Shown here one piece after another: positions 15,656-24,505 of a stretch of 43,763 nt of DNA. The translations under genes were made by a program, and so were the position numbers. Each line of letters begins with the position of its first letter. Positions within the stretch are counted from its first letter, which is position 1. The notes below the pieces were generated by a model that saw only the letters and a list, made by a program, of their open reading frames with translations, was not told the DNA's origin and made no database searches. This stretch comes from a candidate division CPR2 bacterium GW2011_GWC2_39_10 (GTDB lineage Bacteria > Patescibacteriota > CPR2). The DNA lies in the NCBI GenBank assembly GCA_000993275.1, contig LBVV01000017.1, forward strand, positions 1 to 43,763, given 5' to 3'.

Positions 15656-17000
15656 GCGCATATACTACCATCTCTAATTCCGGAAATTCTTTGATGATTT
15701 CATAATTTTTTAAAATATATGTTTGTAACTCTTTGGCGTAGGCAAAATCCTTGTTTTTAGTCCAAACAATGATTGTTTTTGGATTTTCTTTCAGATAGTT
15801 TAGAGTTTTTTCCTCTCCATTTTCGCTGTCGGTAATTTCCGTTAAATAAAGATATTTGTTAACCGGATTTTTGCCGGTTAAAAAGTAAAATGAAACAAAT
15901 TGATTTTCGGCAATCATTTGTTTCTCGGGCAGATTCTTTAAGAAGATGGTCGCCGCTTTTTCTTCTTTTAATTTTTTAATGTTAAAATTTGTGTCTTTAA
16001 AAAACCAAATCGAGGCAATAAATAGAGATAAGGCGGTTATAACTAAAAACAGATTAAAAATCTTTTTTTCATTATAAATTTTAGTTATGGCAAATGCGGC
16101 CGGTATTATGGCGAAAGGAATTATCTGTATCCAATAGTGAGGATAATGTCTGGTTAAAAAGAGCAGAGTAGGTGCAAAAAACATGGCGTAAAAAATAGTT
16201 AGTTTTCCTTCCCTTATTTTTTTCGTAAAGGACAGGATAAATAAAAACCAAAGAGGAAGTGTTTGTAAAAAAGTGAATGATAGTTTTTTAACCACGTAAA
16301 ATAATGGTTCTTTCGGATAGGCGGTAAAGTTTAAAACATAGGCTTGGTTAAAAAATGAAGACAAAATATCTATTTTGGCAAAATAAAGTATAAGCGCTAG
16401 AAGAGACGCTAAAAAGCCGGCCGAAAAGTCCAAAAAGGAACGCTTGTCTTTTTTAAAATAAAAAAAAGCAAGAACTGCAATATTGACAATAAAAGTTTGT
16501 TTGAATAGAAAGGCGATACAAGCCAACAACCCGGACAAAAATGGAGCGTATGTTAAAATATTATTTAAAAACAAATAAAGGCTTAAGAGTAAAAAAAAGA
16601 TTCCAAATGGCTCGGTTATTAGAAAGTTGCCTTCAAAAAAAGTAAAGGCAAGAAGCGACAAAAAAAGAGCGGGGTAAAAGGCTTTAGGGTTTATCTTGGA
16701 AGAAATTTTGGATATCAAAAAGATAGAGCATAAATTTGTTATAAGTAGGAAAATTTTAAGAGAAAGGGCACTTGTTGAAATTTTTAAAAAAACGGCAAAC
16801 AGATAATAAATGGCCGGATTTTTATGGTCGAAATAATTAAGGTAAGGTAATTGACCGTTATTTAAGCCACTGGCAATCTTTAAAAAAACACCCTCATCTT
16901 GCATTAAAGGTTTTAAAAATGACAATAAAAAAAGACCGGACGTAAATACTCCAAAAAATATAAAGACAATATAGGGCAGTCTTTTTCGGTTCTTTGTCAT
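15645..17000 (-). CDS. GT39/ArnT-like membrane glycosyltransferase
   Basis: This 451-residue polytopic protein has about ten TM segments. Its first large loop carries LMQDEGVFLKIASGLNNG and YLNYFDHKNPAIYYL, the acidic motif and topology of the GT-C (dolichyl-phosphate-mannose transferase/ArnT) superfamily. A soluble C-terminal domain of about 100 residues follows. It likely transfers a sugar from a polyprenyl-phosphate donor to a protein or lipid on the outer membrane face, which fits the GT2 enzyme at 8057. The start is 6 nt after TAAAAT (17012-17007 on the minus strand) with no ribosome site. That promoter overlaps the stop of the speH-like gene. Confidence 0.8.
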   Translation of the reverse strand: MTKNRKRLPYIVFIFFGVFTSGLFLLSFLKPLMQDEGVFLKIASGLNNGQLPYLNYFDHKNPAIYYLFAVFLKISTSALSLKIFLLITNLCSIFLISKISSKINPKAFYPALFLSLLAFTFFEGNFLITEPFGIFFLLLSLYLFLNNILTYAPFLSGLLACIAFLFKQTFIVNIAVLAFFYFKKDKRSFLDFSAGFLASLLALILYFAKIDILSSFFNQAYVLNFTAYPKEPLFYVVKKLSFTFLQTLPLWFLFILSFTKKIREGKLTIFYAMFFAPTLLFLTRHYPHYWIQIIPFAIIPAAFAITKIYNEKKIFNLFLVITALSLFIASIWFFKDTNFNIKKLKEEKAATIFLKNLPEKQMIAENQFVSFYFLTGKNPVNKYLYLTEITDSENGEEKTLNYLKENPKTIIVWTKNKDFAYAKELQTYILKNYEIIKEFPELEMVVYALKY

Positions 17001-17006
17001 GTAGTC

Positions 17007-17012
17007 ATTTTA
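17007..17012 (-). promoter_or_regulatory. -10 element for leaderless start at 17000
   Basis: On the minus strand TAAAAT, then GACTAC (6 nt), then ATG. The hexamer includes the TAA stop of the upstream AdoMet decarboxylase gene. Confidence 0.5.
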
Positions 17013-17357
17013 AGGGCTTTTTACAAAGTTTTTAATAACTTTTTCCGGTTTGAAGATAGCGGTTAATTCACTTTCAATTTTTTCCGGATCGTACGGTTGA
17101 CAGGAGAAAACGTCAATTAGAAGTTGCTTAGTCTCTGTAAAAGAGTGCAAGCTAATATGGGATGTCTCGATAACCACAAAGCCTGTTATGCCGGGATAAT
17201 AATCTCCCTTCATAAGATATGGCATCGTTAATTTTTTCATGCCGATTTTTTCCGGCAACTCATTAAGTAGGTCATAAAAAATATCCATGTCTGCAAGCGT
17301 ATTTTCATTGCAACCATGGAAGTCCAGGGTAAGATGATATCTTTTTACATTCTTCAT
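17010..17357 (-). CDS. speH: S-adenosylmethionine decarboxylase proenzyme-like (SpeH type)
   Basis: A 115-residue protein of the small bacterial/archaeal AdoMet decarboxylase family, which makes decarboxylated AdoMet for polyamine synthesis. YHLTLDFHGC near the start matches the family N terminus. The processing region reads IETSHISLHSFTE followed by LIDVFSCQPYD, keeping the Ser, His and Cys expected for self-cleavage and catalysis. The residue before the pyruvoyl-forming Ser is Thr, where most family members have Glu. The start at 17357 gives the normal N terminus and has GGAGG about 13 nt upstream; an in-frame ATG at 17408 would add 17 residues. Confidence 0.75.
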   Translation of the reverse strand: MKNVKRYHLTLDFHGCNENTLADMDIFYDLLNELPEKIGMKKLTMPYLMKGDYYPGITGFVVIETSHISLHSFTETKQLLIDVFSCQPYDPEKIESELTAIFKPEKVIKNFVKSP

Positions 17358-17446
17358 TGCTTCTCTAAGGCCTCCTTTTTTGGTTAATGCTAATTTTTCA
17401 ATAGACATAATAGTACTTTTTCGGAGAAAATTCAAGGATTAATTTC

Positions 17447-17572
17447 TAGCCCACGTGCACTTTTACAAACTCCTCATAAAATTGTTAAAAATTGACCTTA
17501 GATTTGTCATTCCAAACTCGATTTGGAATCCATACCCTCTGGATTCCCATAAAGAAAAGTGCACGTGGGTCA
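17447..17572. mobile_element. MITE with CCCACGTGCAC ends and 9-bp target duplication
   Basis: The ends TAGCCCACGTGCACTTTT and, read inward from the right, TGACCCACGTGCACTTTT are nearly identical over 18 bp. ATTAATTTC flanks both sides (17438-17446 and 17573-17581), a perfect 9-bp target duplication. The 126-bp element has no ORF. Its core contains TTGTCATTCC ... GGAATCC like copy B of the other family. It sits between trpS and the speH-like gene. Confidence 0.85.
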
Positions 17573-17615
17573 ATTAATTTCTTAGAGACCTCCCGCAATT
17601 CCTTAAAGAATGTGG

Positions 17616-18575
17616 CTATTTGAATATTTTTGGATAATAAATATGCATGGCTTCTTTGGCTTCTTGAAGAGTTTTTAGGGTAATTTCATTGGCTTTTTCG
17701 GTGCCGCGGACCAAAATATTCTTTACTTCTGCTTCGGTTACGCTTGCTCTTCTTTCTTGCATTACAGTCAGCTTTTTTATTATTTCTTCGGCTAGGGCAT
17801 CTTTAAAATCACTATAGCTTGCATCTTTAAATTCTTTTTCAATTTTTTGATAATTATCGCCGTTCATAAAAGAATAAATGGTCATAAGATTCGAAATTGC
17901 CGGTTTTCCGGCGGCATCAAATTTTATTTCCTTACCGGAATCCGTGACGGCTTTTTTAAGTTTTTTCCTTATTTCGTCCGGGGAATCGGAAAGCATGATG
18001 GTGTTTCCTAAAGACTTACTCATTTTGGCGTTGCCGTCTAGCCCCAAAACCCTAGGAGCGATAGACAAAAGGGCTTTAGGAATCGGAAAAATTTCTTTAA
18101 ATTCTTTATTAAAAGATCTGGCAATTTCCCTGGTTTGTTCAAGATGGGGAAGTTGATCTTCGCCCACCGGAACTAAATTGGCTTTAAATCCTGCAAACAT
18201 TGCAACAGACATGTTGCTTTCTTCTATACCGGCGCTGCGCAGTTCATCTTTAACGGTAGGGTTTCTCTTAACTCTTGCTATAGAGACAAGGCTAGAAAAC
18301 ATTTGGTATAGCTCGGATAAGGCAATAACTTTTGATTGCACAAAAATTGTAACTTTATTTGGATCCAGGCCGACTGCCAAATAGTCTTTGACAATTTCCA
18401 GAATGTTATCCTCAATTTTATCGTATTCCTTGCGGTCGGTCATGTACTGAAAATCGGCAATAATAATAAAAGTGTCATATTCGTCTTGAAGTTTGACCCT
18501 ATTATCCAGCGTGCCAATTAAATGGCCAATATGTAATTTGCCGGTTGGACGTTCGCCGGTTAGAATTCTTTTCAT
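17616..18575 (-). CDS. trpS: Tryptophanyl-tRNA synthetase
   Basis: A class I aminoacyl-tRNA synthetase of 319 residues that charges tRNA-Trp. It has the signature TGKLHIGHLIG at residues 11-21 (HIGH motif), GEDQLPHLEQTREIA in the Trp pocket region and the KMSKS motif in DGNAKMSKSLGN. The length is normal for bacterial TrpRS. GGGAG precedes ATG. It is divergent from the gene at 18685, with promoter-like sequences for both in the spacer. A MITE follows its 3' end. Confidence 0.97.
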   Translation of the reverse strand: MKRILTGERPTGKLHIGHLIGTLDNRVKLQDEYDTFIIIADFQYMTDRKEYDKIEDNILEIVKDYLAVGLDPNKVTIFVQSKVIALSELYQMFSSLVSIARVKRNPTVKDELRSAGIEESNMSVAMFAGFKANLVPVGEDQLPHLEQTREIARSFNKEFKEIFPIPKALLSIAPRVLGLDGNAKMSKSLGNTIMLSDSPDEIRKKLKKAVTDSGKEIKFDAAGKPAISNLMTIYSFMNGDNYQKIEKEFKDASYSDFKDALAEEIIKKLTVMQERRASVTEAEVKNILVRGTEKANEITLKTLQEAKEAMHIYYPKIFK

Positions 18576-18597
18576 TGTTTGCTCCCTATTTTCTTTG

Positions 18598-18625
18598 ATT
18601 ATACATCATTTTTTGTTAAATTAAA
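18598..18625 (-). promoter_or_regulatory. Promoter of trpS
   Basis: On the minus strand, TTTAAT (18625-18620), a 16-nt spacer and TATAAT (18603-18598), which is preceded by TG. It gives a short leader containing the GGGAG ribosome site. Confidence 0.55.
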
Positions 18626-18635
18626 GTTGCTTGAA

Positions 18636-18664
18636 TTGCAAAATTATTTAATGTTGTGTATTAT
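18636..18664 (+). promoter_or_regulatory. Promoter of the 18685 gene
   Basis: TTGCAA (18636-18641), a 17-nt spacer and TATTAT (18659-18664). A GAGGT ribosome site lies before the ATG at 18685. Confidence 0.6.
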
Positions 18665-18684
18665 TAGCATGTTAAGAGGTAGGT

Positions 18685-20781
18685 ATGAAGAAAAAATACC
18701 TCATACGGTCTGTAAAAATTCAGTCGTCACATAAAAAAAATGCCCCCGGTTTTGCTTACGCTTACGAATACCACCCCGAATTGGAGTCGGAAAAGGATAG
18801 CGGTAGCATCTTCGGTGTTATTGAAATTGTCGGGAATGCCGAAAGTTCGAAAGACATTGCCGAACTTATTCTAACGACACTAAAAGAGGCCTATTACGAT
18901 AACTCCAAAAAAGAAATTCTAGCCAAATTTGAAGGTGCTTTGGGCAGCGTTAATGAGGCCTTGGTTGCAGCGGCTGAAGACGGGAAAATTGCCTGGCTTG
19001 GCAAACTTCATGCAGTAATCGCCGTTTTAAAGGATAGCGAACTTCATATTACACAGGTGGGTTCGGCTGAAGGTTATTTGCTTCGAAAAAAAGCCCTGAC
19101 GCAAATAACAGAAGATCTTTCCCCGAAGGGCATGTCTCATCCGTTAAAAACTTTTGTCAATATCGCTTCCGGGCAGGTAGATAAGGGCGACAAAATTGTT
19201 TTCTTTACCCCAAGTCTTATTTTCAATATTTCCAAAGAAGAAATAAAAAGGGAATTAACGAATTATGCCAGTCCTGTGGCTTTCAATAAATTTTATCATG
19301 TTTTAGAAGACCTAAGGGTTCCAAACAGATTGTCTTTTATGGCCTTAGACATTATTGATCCTGAGGCTTTGGCAAATGACACATCCGATTATCCCGACGA
19401 GTATTGGCTGGATGAAGCCAAAAACGTTTCAGATAATTTTATTAATCAGGCATCACCGTTAATTGAAAAAGCGGCCGAAAGGTCTAAAGATGTTTTGGTT
19501 AAAGGTAAGAGCATAGGGGAAAAGCTGTTGCCCTATAAAAATTTGGCTGCTAAACATATATCAAAAATATTTTCTGCAATTAAATCTAAAGCAAATAAAG
19601 TGAAAAAGCCATCTAGGCGGCCGACCAAAAACATTCATCCATATAGGGCAAGAGGTACTAAAATTAAGCACGATATTTCTTTCAAGCGTTTTATGCCGGG
19701 GCTTAAATATATAAAAAAAGGTTACAAAATGGGCGTTATTGCCTTATCTCTTGTAGTGGTGTTGTTTGTCGGGGTAAAGCTTGCGGGAAACAAAAAAACC
19801 GATGATAATTTGCAAAAAATCGAGACCTATAATCAATATTTAAAGGATGCTTCGGTTTTGCAAACCGATGCTGTTTATAAAATTGCGGCGAACCAAAAAG
19901 ATGATGCCAAAAAAGATTTAGATAAAGCTAAAGATTTGGTGCTGCAGGTGGAAAATTCTAAATTCAAAGATGATTTAAAAGACAGTATCGCCACATTAAA
20001 AAGGAACATTTTAGAAACCTATGACCAGCTTGAAGGCATAATTAAAACGGATCCCGCGAAAGTAGTAGAATTAGAGAAAAGTTTTGATAAGTTTATTTAT
20101 GCTTCTAAGGGATTTAATTTATTCTCGAAAGATGGTTACGCCAAAGTTGACTTGGAGGGAAAAAATTACAAATTGGTAGAGAATGTAGCAACCGATGTTT
20201 TGGCTGGCGATGTTTTAGAAGACGGTACGTTTATTTTCCTCTCCGGCGAGCCAATGGTTTATTCGGCAACCAGCCTGGAAGTTAAAAGGCAAACTTTGTC
20301 GGTTGGAGATTGGTATAAAGCAAAAGATTTGGTAGCTTTTTATAATAAGATATTTATCTTGGATGATGACGGAAAAATACATAGGCACGAGCGCACTATT
20401 GAGGGTTTTACCAAAGCATCTTTATATTATGAAGATACTTTACTTCAAGATGCTGTTGGTCTTGCCGTAGACAGTTCGATATATGTTTTGAATAAAGACG
20501 GCAGTGTAATTAAACTTGGAAGCGGCAAAAAACAGGATTTTGCCTTAAAAAACAGTCCAATTCTCGGAGAACCCAGCTTAATTTATGCTTCTCAAGGTAC
20601 CGGCGAGTTATATATCTTTGATAATAAAAACGCCAAATTAGCAGTGTTTGATAAGACAACCGGAGAATTTAAAAAATTACTTTCTTCAGATAAGTTTAAC
20701 GGCCTTACTTCTATTACGGCTGATAGCAGCGGAAATGTTTATTTTCTAGCCGGAAAGTCCATTTATAAATTACCAAACTAG
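18685..20781 (+). CDS. Pseudo-PP2C domain, TM segment and beta-propeller protein
   Basis: A 698-residue membrane protein. Residues about 30-235 keep the order of a PPM/PP2C phosphatase fold (IFGVIEIVG, LHITQVGSAEGYLLRKK, GDKIVFFTPSLI). However, the metal-binding Asp residues normally in DGxGG, GDSR and SDGL are missing, so it is probably catalytically dead. A basic linker (KKPSRRPTKN) precedes one TM helix (about 350-367). A helical segment and a C-terminal domain of NHL/propeller-like repeats follow (about 480-698). It likely senses or scaffolds across the membrane, with the propeller outside. This family assignment rests on pattern reading alone. Confidence 0.75.
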   Translation: MKKKYLIRSVKIQSSHKKNAPGFAYAYEYHPELESEKDSGSIFGVIEIVGNAESSKDIAELILTTLKEAYYDNSKKEILAKFEGALGSVNEALVAAAEDGKIAWLGKLHAVIAVLKDSELHITQVGSAEGYLLRKKALTQITEDLSPKGMSHPLKTFVNIASGQVDKGDKIVFFTPSLIFNISKEEIKRELTNYASPVAFNKFYHVLEDLRVPNRLSFMALDIIDPEALANDTSDYPDEYWLDEAKNVSDNFINQASPLIEKAAERSKDVLVKGKSIGEKLLPYKNLAAKHISKIFSAIKSKANKVKKPSRRPTKNIHPYRARGTKIKHDISFKRFMPGLKYIKKGYKMGVIALSLVVVLFVGVKLAGNKKTDDNLQKIETYNQYLKDASVLQTDAVYKIAANQKDDAKKDLDKAKDLVLQVENSKFKDDLKDSIATLKRNILETYDQLEGIIKTDPAKVVELEKSFDKFIYASKGFNLFSKDGYAKVDLEGKNYKLVENVATDVLAGDVLEDGTFIFLSGEPMVYSATSLEVKRQTLSVGDWYKAKDLVAFYNKIFILDDDGKIHRHERTIEGFTKASLYYEDTLLQDAVGLAVDSSIYVLNKDGSVIKLGSGKKQDFALKNSPILGEPSLIYASQGTGELYIFDNKNAKLAVFDKTTGEFKKLLSSDKFNGLTSITADSSGNVYFLAGKSIYKLPN

Positions 20782-20831
20782 ATATTCATTATTACCTTTT
20801 TAAATTAGTCGAATTGCCATATAATATCACT

Positions 20832-20909
20832 GTGGATATTAGTCAATCTATTTTGGATTTGTCTCATTTAAATAAAGAGCAAAAGGAAGCGGTTCTTCAT
20901 GATAAGGGC
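20832..20909 (+). other. Out-of-frame N-terminal part of UvrD-like helicase
   Basis: From GTG at 20832 the sequence encodes VDISQSILDLSHLNKEQKEA followed by VLHDKG, the Q-motif start of UvrD/PcrA helicases. It is one base out of phase with the main ORF, which resumes at the Walker A segment (AGAGNGKTS) from 20911. Homologues have about five hydrophobic residues between these parts; here only one base lies between them. About 14 bp therefore appear to be deleted, either in the genome or in the assembly. Confidence 0.7.
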
Positions 20910-23790
20910 TGCCGGAGCGGGAAACGGCAAAACAAGCGTCATTACAAATAGAATCGCCTACCTAATTTCTAATAAAAAAGCAAAACCGGAGGAAATTTTG
21001 GCGCTTACCTTTACCGACAAGGCGGCTGCTGAGATGGAAGAAAGGGTAGATAAATTAGTGCCTTACGGTTTCGTGGATACCTGGATTTTAACTTTTCATG
21101 CATTTGGCGACCGCATTATTAGGGAAAACGCTTTAGATTTAGGCCTTCCCTCAAATTATAAAATACTTTCTAAACCCGAGCAGATTGTTTTTGTTGAGGA
21201 TAATTTAGAGGCTTTCGATTTAAAATATTATGCTCCGCTTTCAAACCCCACAAAACACATAGAGGCTTTAATATCCCATTTTTCCAAATTAAAGGATGAA
21301 ATGGTGGAGCCGGAAATTTACATTAGTCTGTGTCAAAAAAAATTGATTGAAGAAAAAGACGATGAGGGGAAAAAAGAATGGGAGAAACAGCTTGAGTTGG
21401 CCTCTTCTTATCAAAGATATCAGGAATTAATGGGACAAAATGGCTTCTTGGATTTTGGCGACCAAATTAATATTTGTTTAAAACTACTCAAAAACAATAA
21501 ACATATCTTAAAGAAATATCAAACACAATTTAAATATATTTTGGTAGACGAATTTCAAGATACAAACATGGCGCAAAACGAACTGGTAAAGATTTTAGCT
21601 GGCGAAAATGGAAATATAACGGTTGTTGGGGATGACAATCAGAGCATTTATAAATTTAGGGGAGCGGCAATTTCTAATATTTTGGATTTTAAACAAAGCT
21701 ATTTGGGAACAAAAGAAATTGTGCTTACCAAAAATTACAGGTCCACCCAGGAAATTTTGGATGCATCGTATAGGCTCATTAAGCACAACGATCCGAATAG
21801 TCTAGAATTTAAATTAAAGATTAATAAGAAACTTATTGCATTGTCGCATGGCCTAAAACCGGTGCATATTCATTGTGATAAGTTGACCTCGGAAGCAGAT
21901 AAAGTTGCAAGCATAATAAAAGAAAAGATAACAAGCGGCAAATGCAGCTTTAAAGATTTTGCCATTTTGGTTAGAAAAAATTCCGCGGCCCAAAGTTTTA
22001 TGCGGTCTCTTGCTTATTACGGTATTCCATATAAGTTTGACGGTTCGACAGGTCTTTATAGCAGGCCCGAAATTAGGTTGCTTATAAATTTTACAAAAAT
22101 AATTACCGACCCCAAAGACTCTATTTCCTTATTTCATCTTGCGTCCTCAGAGGTTTACAATATTTCGGTTTCCGACCTTTCGTATTTAAATACCTTCGCT
22201 GCCGGAAAGAAAAGGACTCTAGAATGGGCAATGAAAAATTGCGCTGAAATTGAGGAATTAAAGGACAATTTATTTGCCGCGCCCCAAGAGAAAACTAAAG
22301 AAATGCTTGCCGACCTCGACAAATACAGAGAGATGTCTAAGACAGATACGGCAGGCCAGCTTATGTATTCATTTTTAAAAGATAGCGGCTATTTGTCATC
22401 CCTAATTAGGGAAGCGGATAATGCTTTAAAAAGTGACGAAAAAGGTGGCAGCTTAGTTAAAATAGCCGAAGCGCAAGTTAAAATATCTAACATTGCAAAG
22501 TTTTTTGATCGAATTTCCCAGTTCGAACATGTAAGTCAAGACAAATCGATACTAAACTTCAAGCTGCATCTTTCGTCATTAATGGAGGCGGGGGAAGACC
22601 CATCTACGGCCGAGATAGATCCGGATTTGGAAGCGGTAAGCATCTTAACGGCGCATAAAGCTAAGGGGCTGGAATTTGAGGTTGTTTTTATTGCCAACTC
22701 GGTGGCCGGTTATTTCCCATCAACCAGGAGATCAGATCCGTTGGGAATTCCGAGCGAGCTGATTGGTGAAACTTTGCCGGAAGGCGATGAAAAAGAAATT
22801 CATTTGGAAGAGGAGAGAAGACTCTTTTATGTGGCTATGACCAGAGCCAAAAAAGAACTTTATCTAACTTCGGCGGAGGATTATGGCGGCCAGAGAGCAA
22901 GAAAAATATCGCCGTTTGTTTTAGAGGCATTAGATTTGCCAGCGGTTAACATGGAAAAAGTGAAACTGTCCGGAATTGAAGTTATAAAAAAATTTGAAAA
23001 GGGCAGTGGGGAAGTGCCCTTACCTAAAAAATTTTATGTTCAGGGAAAACTTACTTTAAGCCCTCATCAAGTTGACGATTATTTGTCATGTCCAAAGAAA
23101 TTTGAATTTATTCATGTATTAAGAGTTCCGGTTAAAACGTTTCATGCAGTTGTTTATGGCAGTGCAATCCATAAAGCTGTTGAGGATTATTTCTCGCGGA
23201 AGAAAGGCGGTTTTCCGGTAAAAGTGGAAGATTTACATAATGCCTTTGAATCAAATTGGCTAGATGAAGGATTTATTACGAGGGAACATGAAGAAAAAAG
23301 ATTTTTGACCGGCAAGAAAGCTTTAGAAAATTTTTACCAAAGAGAAGAGAAATTGCAGAGGTTCCCGTCTAGGATTGAGGAATGGTTTCTAGTAGATTTG
23401 CCCGATTTAGACGTAAAAATTAGAGGCCGCTACGATGCCATCTATGAAGATGGTGGTTTTGTGGAAATTAAAGACTTTAAGACTTCTAATGTTGAGAACA
23501 AGGAAAAGGCTGACGATAAGGCTAAAAAGAACAGGCAATTGTCAATTTACGCGCTTTCCTATTTGCATACCAAAAATAAACTTCCCGATAAACTAACCCT
23601 GGATTTTATTGATGTTGGTTTAATTGGGGAGTCCGAGCGAAGCGAGAAAGATATAAATAAAGTAGTGTCCGAAATTAAGACGGTTGCAGATGGGATAAAA
23701 GGATGTGATTATAAAGCTAGTCCTGGGTTTGGTGAGTGCGGATGGTGCGCCTTTACCGAAATATGCCCTTATACGATAAACGATATTTGA
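20899..23790 (+). CDS. UvrD/PcrA-like helicase fused to PD-(D/E)XK nuclease
   Basis: A 963-residue open frame for a superfamily 1A DNA helicase with a C-terminal nuclease. It has Walker A (AGAGNGKTS, near residue 5), Walker B (VDEFQD, about 217), GDDNQSIYKFRG (about 244), KNYRSTQEI, TAHKAKGLEFE (about 582) and RLFYVAMTRAKKEL. The nuclease domain has GRYDAI and VEIKDFK (about 844-860). Cys residues at about 731 and 946-957 (CxxC then C) match the AddB/Cas4-type iron-sulphur nuclease. It likely acts in double-strand break repair. The start given is the first in the long frame, but it omits the Q-motif encoded just upstream in another frame; a functional protein may not be made. Confidence 0.88.
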   Translation: MIRAAGAGNGKTSVITNRIAYLISNKKAKPEEILALTFTDKAAAEMEERVDKLVPYGFVDTWILTFHAFGDRIIRENALDLGLPSNYKILSKPEQIVFVEDNLEAFDLKYYAPLSNPTKHIEALISHFSKLKDEMVEPEIYISLCQKKLIEEKDDEGKKEWEKQLELASSYQRYQELMGQNGFLDFGDQINICLKLLKNNKHILKKYQTQFKYILVDEFQDTNMAQNELVKILAGENGNITVVGDDNQSIYKFRGAAISNILDFKQSYLGTKEIVLTKNYRSTQEILDASYRLIKHNDPNSLEFKLKINKKLIALSHGLKPVHIHCDKLTSEADKVASIIKEKITSGKCSFKDFAILVRKNSAAQSFMRSLAYYGIPYKFDGSTGLYSRPEIRLLINFTKIITDPKDSISLFHLASSEVYNISVSDLSYLNTFAAGKKRTLEWAMKNCAEIEELKDNLFAAPQEKTKEMLADLDKYREMSKTDTAGQLMYSFLKDSGYLSSLIREADNALKSDEKGGSLVKIAEAQVKISNIAKFFDRISQFEHVSQDKSILNFKLHLSSLMEAGEDPSTAEIDPDLEAVSILTAHKAKGLEFEVVFIANSVAGYFPSTRRSDPLGIPSELIGETLPEGDEKEIHLEEERRLFYVAMTRAKKELYLTSAEDYGGQRARKISPFVLEALDLPAVNMEKVKLSGIEVIKKFEKGSGEVPLPKKFYVQGKLTLSPHQVDDYLSCPKKFEFIHVLRVPVKTFHAVVYGSAIHKAVEDYFSRKKGGFPVKVEDLHNAFESNWLDEGFITREHEEKRFLTGKKALENFYQREEKLQRFPSRIEEWFLVDLPDLDVKIRGRYDAIYEDGGFVEIKDFKTSNVENKEKADDKAKKNRQLSIYALSYLHTKNKLPDKLTLDFIDVGLIGESERSEKDINKVVSEIKTVADGIKGCDYKASPGFGECGWCAFTEICPYTINDI

Positions 23791-23940
23791 GATTTGATTT
23801 TGCTTGCTTTAAATTTTTAATGCCCCAACTCGATGTCATTCCGGAAATTCATTTAGAAAATACAATCAGTTGATCCGGCCATACGGCTCGTCCAGACGAA
23901 TCCGTAGGGACATGAGAATCTATAAAGATTATCGAAGAAT

Positions 23941-24462
23941 TTATTGATGATTAAAGTTTTCTTCAATCAATAAAAGTAACTTACTTTTCGTCTCGTTGAA
24001 ATAATCTTCAGCAAAGTAAAGTTTATGGGGCTCGGTGGTTTTTTGTTTCCAATACTTTAAGATTAAATAAAAATTTACTATTTCCATTAAATTTTTTACG
24101 TCTTCTTCGGAAATGTTTGATAATAATTCAGGGGTTTTAAATTGGTCAACTGAATTATAAAAATCCAGAGACTTAATATTATATGCGGGCAATCGTCTTT
24201 CTATGGCGCCGGAACCAAATTGTTCTGTAAGAAAATATCCCAAAAAATACAGATATACTCTTGCTTCTTCAACTTTTATGAAGCATAAATTTAGTTCTTC
24301 GTGCCCCAAGTCTTTGGTGGTAAGCATGTTAACAAAATCTAAAATATTTAAATATCTGTAGTATAATTCTGAAATTAGTTGATTTAATCTGATCCAATCA
24401 AAAAGATAAGTTGCTTGCATTATCTTTGCCAAAAGGTCGTTGGTTATTTGTTTTTTTCTCAT
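23941..24462 (-). CDS. Hypothetical helical protein
   Basis: A 173-residue, mostly alpha-helical soluble protein with many aromatic residues (YYRYLNILDF, YLYFLGYF). No signal peptide, TM helix or known motif is visible. It lies 33 bp after the stop of the histidine-phosphatase-like gene, with a strong terminator between them and no obvious separate promoter, so expression may depend on read-through. Only a weak GAG ribosome site precedes ATG. Function unknown. Confidence 0.65.
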   Translation of the reverse strand: MRKKQITNDLLAKIMQATYLFDWIRLNQLISELYYRYLNILDFVNMLTTKDLGHEELNLCFIKVEEARVYLYFLGYFLTEQFGSGAIERRLPAYNIKSLDFYNSVDQFKTPELLSNISEEDVKNLMEIVNFYLILKYWKQKTTEPHKLYFAEDYFNETKSKLLLLIEENFNHQ

Positions 24463-24480
24463 TGCAAACTCTTTTTTTTA

Positions 24481-24505
24481 AAAAAACGCGCTTTTTTAGC
24501 GCGCT
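24481..24505 (-). terminator. Intrinsic terminator overlapping a stop codon
   Basis: On the minus strand GCGCGCTAAAAAAGCGCG is followed by seven T. The TAA stop of the phosphatase-like gene (24498-24496) lies in the loop, so termination and the end of translation coincide. Confidence 0.75.
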
